The position numbers and the translations under genes were made by a program. From Desulfocurvus sp. (GTDB lineage: Bacteria > Desulfobacterota > Desulfovibrionia > Desulfovibrionales > Desulfovibrionaceae): a stretch of DNA of 11,094 bases. The stretch is taken from the NCBI RefSeq assembly GCF_023230885.1, contig NZ_JALNWM010000108.1, positions 1-11,094 on the forward strand, read 5' to 3'. Positions 6,669-11,094 of the stretch are shown here, one piece after another; within the stretch, counting starts at the first letter, position 1, and the number at the start of each line of letters is the position of its first letter. The notes below the pieces were generated by a model. It worked only from the letters and a program-made list of their open reading frames with translations, was not told the origin of the DNA and searched no databases.

Positions 6669-7898
6669 CTAGTCCATTTCCTCGGAGCGGGCCCCGAAGC
6701 GTTTTGCGGGCCACAGGCCCTTGGGGCGGAAGAGCATCATCACCGTCATGGCGCCGCCGAAGGCCAGCATGCGGTACAGCTCGAACTGGCGGAAGACCTC
6801 GGGCAGGGCCACCAGAGCCAGGGCCCCGAGCATCACGCCCGGGATGGAGCCCATGCCGCCCAGCACGACCATGGCCAGGACCATGGCCGACTCGATGAAG
6901 GTGAAGCTCTCGGGGCTGACAAAGCGCATCCGCGCGGCGAAAAACGCCCCGGCCAGCCCGCCGAACACCGCGCCCGTGGCATAGGCCAGCAGCTTCAGGC
7001 GGAAGGTGTTCACGCCCATGAGCTCGGCGGCCGTCTCGTCCTCGCGGATGGCCTCCCAGGCGCGGCCGATGCGCGAGAAGTTCAGCCGGTGCACGGCGAT
7101 GGTGGTCAGCACCGTCAGGCCCAGGATGACGAAATACAGGGCCGTCAGCTTTTTCATCTGGATCAGCTCGAAGCCGAAGGTGCCCTCGAAGCTCGGCCAC
7201 CAGGCCGTGGGGGGCCGGATGCCCAGGATGCCGTTGGGCCCGTTGGTCAGGGCCATCCAGTTGTTGAGGATCAGGCGCACGATCTCGCCGAACCCCAGGG
7301 TGACGATGGCCAGATAGTCCCCGCGCATGCGCAGGGTGGGGTAGCCGATGATGCACCCGGCCACGGCGGCCAGGGCGGCGGCCACGGGCAGGGCCATCCA
7401 GAAGGGCATGGCGTAGTGGATGCTCAGCAGGGCGTAGGTGTAGGCGCCGACGCCGTAGAAGGCGATGTAGCCCAGGTCCAGCAGGCCGCACAGGCCGATG
7501 ACCACGTTCAGGCCCAGGCCGAGGCAGATGTAGATGAGCACGTTGATGGCCACGTCCTGCACATAGCGACCGGAGCCGAAGGGCAGGGCGGCGGCGATGC
7601 ACAGCGCCAGCGACCACCACACCGCCGGGGGCACCTTGTCCATGCCCGTCTTGGCGCCGGCAAGGCCCCGGGCCAGGGGGCTGGTCACGGCGGCGAAGGC
7701 GCCGCGCGCGTGCAGCTGGCGCAGCGCCAGCAGCGCCGCCGAGGCGGCGGCCACATAGCCCCAGACCGCGAGACTGTCCGCGAAGCTCACGGCGCCGTCG
7801 GCGCCGATGCCCATGAGCGGCCACAGCAGCAGATAGAACCAGGCCATGCCCGCGGCCCAGTAGAGCCAGACCTTTCTAGACCCGAGTGTCGTCGACAT
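6669..7898 (-). CDS. livM: Branched-chain amino acid ABC transporter permease LivM
   Basis: A 409-residue inner-membrane permease that forms the transport channel with LivH. The ATG at 7898 (MSTTLGSRKVWLYW) is chosen over an in-frame ATG at 7940, which lies deep inside livH; only a weak GGTGA precedes it, as expected for translational coupling. It overlaps livH by 23 bases. Family signatures include GLNVVIGLCGLLDLGYIAFY, GYPTLRMRGDYLAIVTLGFG with EIVR and LTNGPNGI, and near the end GGMGSIPGVMLGA. Multiple hydrophobic segments run the whole length, including one or two extra N-terminal ones before the core, typical of the longer LivM proteins. The C-terminus ends in basic residues after FRPKGLWP. 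No defects are visible. Confidence 0.96.
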   Translation of the reverse strand: MSTTLGSRKVWLYWAAGMAWFYLLLWPLMGIGADGAVSFADSLAVWGYVAAASAALLALRQLHARGAFAAVTSPLARGLAGAKTGMDKVPPAVWWSLALCIAAALPFGSGRYVQDVAINVLIYICLGLGLNVVIGLCGLLDLGYIAFYGVGAYTYALLSIHYAMPFWMALPVAAALAAVAGCIIGYPTLRMRGDYLAIVTLGFGEIVRLILNNWMALTNGPNGILGIRPPTAWWPSFEGTFGFELIQMKKLTALYFVILGLTVLTTIAVHRLNFSRIGRAWEAIREDETAAELMGVNTFRLKLLAYATGAVFGGLAGAFFAARMRFVSPESFTFIESAMVLAMVVLGGMGSIPGVMLGALALVALPEVFRQFELYRMLAFGGAMTVMMLFRPKGLWPAKRFGARSEEMD

Positions 7899-8787
7899 TT
7901 TCACCCATGATGCCCGTGGGCATGAAGTACAGCACCGCAATGAGGATGATGAACGCCCACACGTCCTTGTATTCGCTGGAAAGATATCCGGCGGCGAAGA
8001 TTTCGACCATGCCGATGATCAGCCCGCCGACCATCGCCCCGGTGATGTTGCCGATGCCGCCGAGCACCGCGGCGGCGAAGGCCTTGATGCCGGGGACAAA
8101 GCCCATGTCGTAGCGCACGCTGCCGTAGTACAGGCCGATCATGATGCCCGCCGCCGCCGCCAGGGCCGCGCCGATGGCGAAGGTGGTCGAGATGATGCGG
8201 TTGGAGTTGATGCCCACCAGGGAGGACATGACCTTGTCCTGGGCCGTGGCGCGCATGGCCGTGCCGATGCGCGTGCGAAAGACCAGGGCGTTGAGCCCGA
8301 GCAGCAGGGCGATGGTCACGGCCACGATGAGGATCTGCATGTAGGAGAAGGTGATCAGCCCGAAGTCCAGCCCGCCGTGGGTGAACTCCGTGGGGTAGGC
8401 CTTGTCGTACACGCCCTGGGTCAGCATGAGGCCGTTTTGCAGGAAGATGGACATGCCCAGGGCCGAGAGCAGCACCGACAGGCGCGAGGCGTAGCGCAGG
8501 GGCTTGTAGGCCACCTTTTCCACGGCCATTGCCAGCATGGCGCAGTAGCCCATGGTCAGCAGCAGGGCACCGAACAGGCAGAACCAGGGGTGGGTCTCCA
8601 TGTAGCCGTGGGCCGCGAGGAAGCTCAGCAGGATCACGCCCATGTAGCCCCCGGCGGCGAAGAATTCGCCGTGGGCGAAGTTGATGAGCTGGATGATCCC
8701 GTAGACCATGGTGTAGCCCAGGGCGATGAGCGCGTAGAGCCCGCCCAGGGTCAGCCCGTTGATGACTTGCTGGATGAAGAATTCCAT
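7876..8787 (-). CDS. livH: Branched-chain amino acid ABC transporter permease LivH
   Basis: A 303-residue inner-membrane permease, partner of LivM. The ATG at 8787 (MEFFIQQVINGLTLGG) matches the normal LivH N-terminus, with AGGA about 15 bases upstream; the open frame continues another 74 codons through GC-rich low-complexity DNA, which I take to be noncoding. Signatures are LTLGGLYALIALGYTMVYG, IIQLINFAHGEFF, the ATAQDK/LVGIN cytoplasmic loop that contacts the ATPases, and VLGGIGNITGAMVGG near the C-terminus. About eight hydrophobic segments can be seen. It starts 130 bases after livK, a gap holding a strong hairpin, and its tail overlaps livM by 23 bases, so the two permeases are probably made in equal amounts by coupled translation. 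Confidence 0.96.
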   Translation of the reverse strand: MEFFIQQVINGLTLGGLYALIALGYTMVYGIIQLINFAHGEFFAAGGYMGVILLSFLAAHGYMETHPWFCLFGALLLTMGYCAMLAMAVEKVAYKPLRYASRLSVLLSALGMSIFLQNGLMLTQGVYDKAYPTEFTHGGLDFGLITFSYMQILIVAVTIALLLGLNALVFRTRIGTAMRATAQDKVMSSLVGINSNRIISTTFAIGAALAAAAGIMIGLYYGSVRYDMGFVPGIKAFAAAVLGGIGNITGAMVGGLIIGMVEIFAAGYLSSEYKDVWAFIILIAVLYFMPTGIMGENVDDTRV

Positions 8788-8871
8788 AGGCCTGGTTCCT
8801 GTCCTTGGTGTCCTGCCCGGAGGCGCGGCGGACCGTCCTGCCGGGGGGCGCCCGGGGCCCGGGACACCCCG

Positions 8872-8900
8872 GCCGGGGCCGCCGCGCGGGCGGCCCCGGC
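8872..8900 (-). other. 12-bp GC hairpin between livK and livH
   Basis: GCCGGGGCCGCC (8872-8883) is the exact reverse complement of GGCGGCCCCGGC (8889-8900), with a five-base loop. It begins 17 bases past the livK stop and no T-run follows. A stable hairpin behind a binding-protein gene commonly protects the 3' end of that part of the message or causes partial termination, which raises binding protein over permease. The structure is seen in the sequence; the role is inferred. Confidence 0.7.
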
Positions 8901-8917
8901 GGGAGTGCCGCCGCGCG

Positions 8918-10057
8918 CTAGTAGAGCGCGTTGGTCTCGGGGTTCCAGTAGTTGATGAACTCGCCGCCCTGGACCTTGCGGATGATGTAGTTGGAGCCGG
9001 AGTCTCCATTCTCCAGGAACTTGATGCGCTTGGTGGCGCCGTCGTAGTCCATGGCCATGAGCGCGGCCTTCATCTTGTCGGGGTCGGTGCCGCCGGTTTC
9101 CTTGATGGCCTTCAGGGCCGCGTAGGCGGCGTCGAAGGCGTAGCCGGAATAGGCGCCGGGGGAGGCGAAGCCCATCTTGGCGTACTGCTCCAGGAACAGC
9201 TTGTACAGCGGGCGCTCCTGGTCGATGAAGCCGAAGGTCAGGTACATGCCCTCGGCGGCTTCCTTGGCGATTTCCATGAGCTGCGGGTGGTACACGGCGT
9301 CCTGGCCGATGATGGGCGCGGTGATGCCCATGCGCCGGGCCTGGATGGCCATGAGCGCGCCGGAGGACGAGTTCTGCAGGCTCATGTAGAACACGGCGGG
9401 GTCGGCCTGCTTGACCTTGGTCAGCACGGCGGAGAAGTCCTTGTCGCCCTGGTTCACATGGTCGTGCCCCAGGACCTTGATGCCCGCGGCCCCGGCCTTG
9501 GCCTCGACGTTGTCGGCCAGGCCCTGGGAGTAGGTGGTCTTGTCGTCGATGATGTAGACGGTGCCGGCCTTGAGGTGCTCGACCATGAACTTCACCGCCA
9601 CCACGGACTGGTCGTCGTCACGCCCGCAGATGCGGTACATGTGCGCCAGGCCGCGCTCGGTGACCTTCTCGCTGGTGGAGGCCGGGGTCAGCATGGGGAT
9701 GGATTCCTCGTCCAGGGTCTCGGAGGCCGGGATGGTGGCCGAGGAGCAGTAGGCGCCGATGACGAAGGCCACCTTCTCGTTGATGAGCTTGTTGGCGGCG
9801 GCCACGGCCTGGCGGGGATCGCAGGCCGAATCCTGGGCGAACAGCTCGATGGCGTCGTAGCCGGGGATGCCGCCCTCCTGCTCGACCACGGCGATGGCCG
9901 CGCGCACGCCGTTGGCGATGTCGTTGCCGTCGGCGGCGTAGGGGCCGGTGAGCGGGCTCAGGCTGCCGACCTTGAGCGTCTTGGCCAGGCCCGGGGCGGC
10001 CGTGGCGACGGTCAGCGCCAGGGCCAGGGCCAACGACAGGGAAAGAAGCCGTTTCAT
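8918..10057 (-). CDS. livK: Branched-chain amino acid ABC transporter periplasmic binding protein LivK
   Basis: A 379-residue periplasmic solute-binding protein that captures the amino acid and delivers it to LivHM. The ATG at 10057 has a strong GAGGAGGA ribosome binding site. Residues 1-25 are a classical signal peptide (MKRLL, an Ala/Leu core, cleavage likely after GLA25). The mature protein starts KTLKVGSLSPLTGPYAADG, typical of the type I fold. The pocket segment CSSATIPAS (104-112) with SIPMLTPASTSE after it matches LIV-binding proteins. Cys79 (in DSACDPRQAV) and Cys104 fit the conserved disulfide of E. coli LivJ. The C-terminal YIIRKVQGGEFINYW is also typical. The gene lies 30 bases after livG and is followed by the hairpin at 8872-8900. 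Exact specificity among Leu, Ile, Val and related compounds cannot be read from sequence alone. Confidence 0.95.
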   Translation of the reverse strand: MKRLLSLSLALALALTVATAAPGLAKTLKVGSLSPLTGPYAADGNDIANGVRAAIAVVEQEGGIPGYDAIELFAQDSACDPRQAVAAANKLINEKVAFVIGAYCSSATIPASETLDEESIPMLTPASTSEKVTERGLAHMYRICGRDDDQSVVAVKFMVEHLKAGTVYIIDDKTTYSQGLADNVEAKAGAAGIKVLGHDHVNQGDKDFSAVLTKVKQADPAVFYMSLQNSSSGALMAIQARRMGITAPIIGQDAVYHPQLMEIAKEAAEGMYLTFGFIDQERPLYKLFLEQYAKMGFASPGAYSGYAFDAAYAALKAIKETGGTDPDKMKAALMAMDYDGATKRIKFLENGDSGSNYIIRKVQGGEFINYWNPETNALY

Positions 10058-10087
10058 GCCGAATCCTCCTCTTGTTTGCCGTCCGCG

Positions 10088-10852
10088 CTATTGCCCCAGA
10101 TAGGCCTCGATGACCTTCGGGTCGCGCTGGACTTCTCCGGGGTTGCCCTCGCTTATCTTCACACCGTGGTCCAGAACCACGATGCGGTCGCAGATGCCCA
10201 TGACCACCTTCATGTCGTGCTCGACCATGAGCACGCTGACGCCGTGGTCGCGAATTTTCCTGATGTAGACGGTCAGGTCGGCGCTTTCGGCAGGGTTCAT
10301 GCCCGCCGCGGGCTCGTCGAGCAGCAGCACGGCGGGCTCCGAGGCCAGGGCCCGGGCGATTTCCAGGCGGCGCTGGTGGCCGTAGGGCAGGTTGGCTGCC
10401 ACCTCGTCGGCGATTTCGCCAAGGCCCATGAACTCCAGGGCCTGCCGGGCGCGCTGGCGGATGCGGCGCTCCTCGCGACGCTGGGAGGGGGTGCGCAGGA
10501 TGGCCCCGAACACGCCCTTGGAGGAACGGCAATGCTGGGCGACCATGACGTTCTCCAGGGCGGTCATGGCCGTGAACAGACGGATATTCTGGAACGTCCG
10601 GGCGATTCCGGCGGCCAGGATGCGATGGGGTCGCAGGCCCAGCAGGGGCTGGCCGCCGTAGCTCACGTCGCCCTCGGATGCCTTGTAAACACCTGTTATA
10701 ACGTTGAATATCGTCGTCTTGCCCGCCCCGTTGGGGCCGATGAGCCCGACGATCTGCCCGGCGGGAACGGCGAAGCTCACGTCGGCGACGGCCTTGAGGC
10801 CTCCGAACTGGACGGTCACGTCGCTGAGGATGAGGTCGGATTGGCTATTCAT
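10088..10852 (-). CDS. livG: Branched-chain amino acid ABC transporter ATP-binding protein LivG
   Basis: A 254-residue cytosolic ATPase, the second energising subunit. Motifs: Walker A GPNGAGKT (39-46), ARTFQNIRLF with Q-loop Gln88, signature LPYGHQRRLEIARAL (155-169; YGHQ replaces the usual SGGQ, as is common in LivG), Walker B VLLLDEP (175-181), and VEHDMKVVMGICDR with switch His212. RIVVLDHG and a YLGQ end complete the family pattern. The start is not certain: ATG at 10852 (MNSQSDLIL) gives the usual length and has GGAAA about 11 bases upstream. An in-frame ATG at 10867 would add five residues, and the frame is open to a TTG at 10933. This is the first gene of the operon, unlike E. coli, where livG is fourth (livKHMGF). 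Confidence 0.95.
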   Translation of the reverse strand: MNSQSDLILSDVTVQFGGLKAVADVSFAVPAGQIVGLIGPNGAGKTTIFNVITGVYKASEGDVSYGGQPLLGLRPHRILAAGIARTFQNIRLFTAMTALENVMVAQHCRSSKGVFGAILRTPSQRREERRIRQRARQALEFMGLGEIADEVAANLPYGHQRRLEIARALASEPAVLLLDEPAAGMNPAESADLTVYIRKIRDHGVSVLMVEHDMKVVMGICDRIVVLDHGVKISEGNPGEVQRDPKVIEAYLGQ

Positions 10853-11094
10853 ACGCCAAATTTCCATAGTTGAAACAAGCTGCAAACGCAAGGGGATTGC
10901 CTCGATTTTGAGGCCGCACAAGCTTCTCTGCAATTCTGTTGAATGCAGATAAATCAGTCCCTTGCATCCGTGGTGTCTGGGTTCTCGCGGGGGAGGGGAA
11001 AGGACGATGAAATAACTGAATTAACCTTTTTGTAATTCCTGGCGGCCAGGCGGGGGCGCCGGGGCGGAGCGCGCGGCGCGGGCTTCGCCAGCCC
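10853..11094 (-). promoter_or_regulatory. liv operon leader with several inverted repeats
   Basis: No gene is apparent in these 242 bases, and 10853-11038 is clearly richer in A+T than the coding DNA. Dyads visible: GCCTC/GAGGC (10899-10914, 6-base loop); CTGC-A-ATTC/GAATGCAG (10928-10948, one bulge); GAATTA/TAATTC (11018-11038, 9-base spacer); and CCTGGC-G-GCCAGG (11038-11050), which abuts the previous one. The best - strand promoter guess is TTGCAG (10928-10933), 17 bases, then CAAAAT (10905-10910). Its matches are poor (three and four of six) and I am not confident in it. At the edge, GGGCT/AGCCC (11080-11094) could be the tail of a neighbouring terminator. Confidence 0.45.

Noticed and set aside
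8788..9009. A 74-residue N-terminal extension of LivH
   Set aside because: It is Pro/Arg/Ser-rich, crosses the GC hairpin and the livK 3' end, and the normal LivH N-terminus begins at 8787.
8759..10873. A 704-residue open frame on the + strand
   Set aside because: It is antisense to livK and livG, whose motifs are unmistakable. The composition is Gly/Val/His/Asp-rich with no recognisable fold.

Overview
The window is a stretch of very GC-rich bacterial chromosome (about 70% G+C by eye). It holds ten complete genes, one gene cut by the left edge, and short gaps. Several things suggest a deltaproteobacterial sulfate reducer of the Desulfovibrio type: the base composition, a DUF4911-type small protein beside an M24 peptidase, the style of the chemoreceptor, and the liv transporter. 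This is inference from protein style; there is no rRNA or other marker gene. No phage, insertion sequence, CRISPR array, tRNA or rRNA is visible.

Left part, + strand (1-1104): the C-terminal end of an M24 (Xaa-Pro aminopeptidase-like) metallopeptidase, a 93-residue DUF4911-type protein whose start overlaps the peptidase stop by one base, and a small exported protein or lipoprotein of unknown function. They look like one transcription unit. It ends at a nearly perfectly symmetric, bidirectional terminator (1124-1156) shared with the convergent gene on the other side.

Middle, - strand (1204-5799), read right to left: a 68-residue Cys/His-rich protein with its own promoter, a GT4-type glycosyltransferase, a TatD-family metal-dependent hydrolase with a good sigma70-like promoter, and a methyl-accepting chemotaxis protein with a dCache sensor. 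These appear to be separate small transcription units.

Right part, - strand (5936-10852): a complete branched-chain amino acid ABC transporter operon in the order livG-livK-livH-livM-livF (ATPase, periplasmic binding protein, two permeases, ATPase). livH and livM overlap, and livM and livF are 4 bases apart. A perfect 12-bp GC hairpin sits between livK and livH and probably lets the binding protein be made in excess. A stem-loop followed by a T-run closes the operon. The 242-base leader upstream of livG (10853-11094) is visibly richer in A+T and carries several inverted repeats, so it probably holds the promoter and operator.

Nothing here amounts to a clearly new system. The points most worth a second look are the small Cys/His protein, the DUF4911/exported-protein pair, the receptor pocket that lacks the amino acid-binding residues, the dyad-rich liv leader, and a possibly leaderless glycosyltransferase mRNA.
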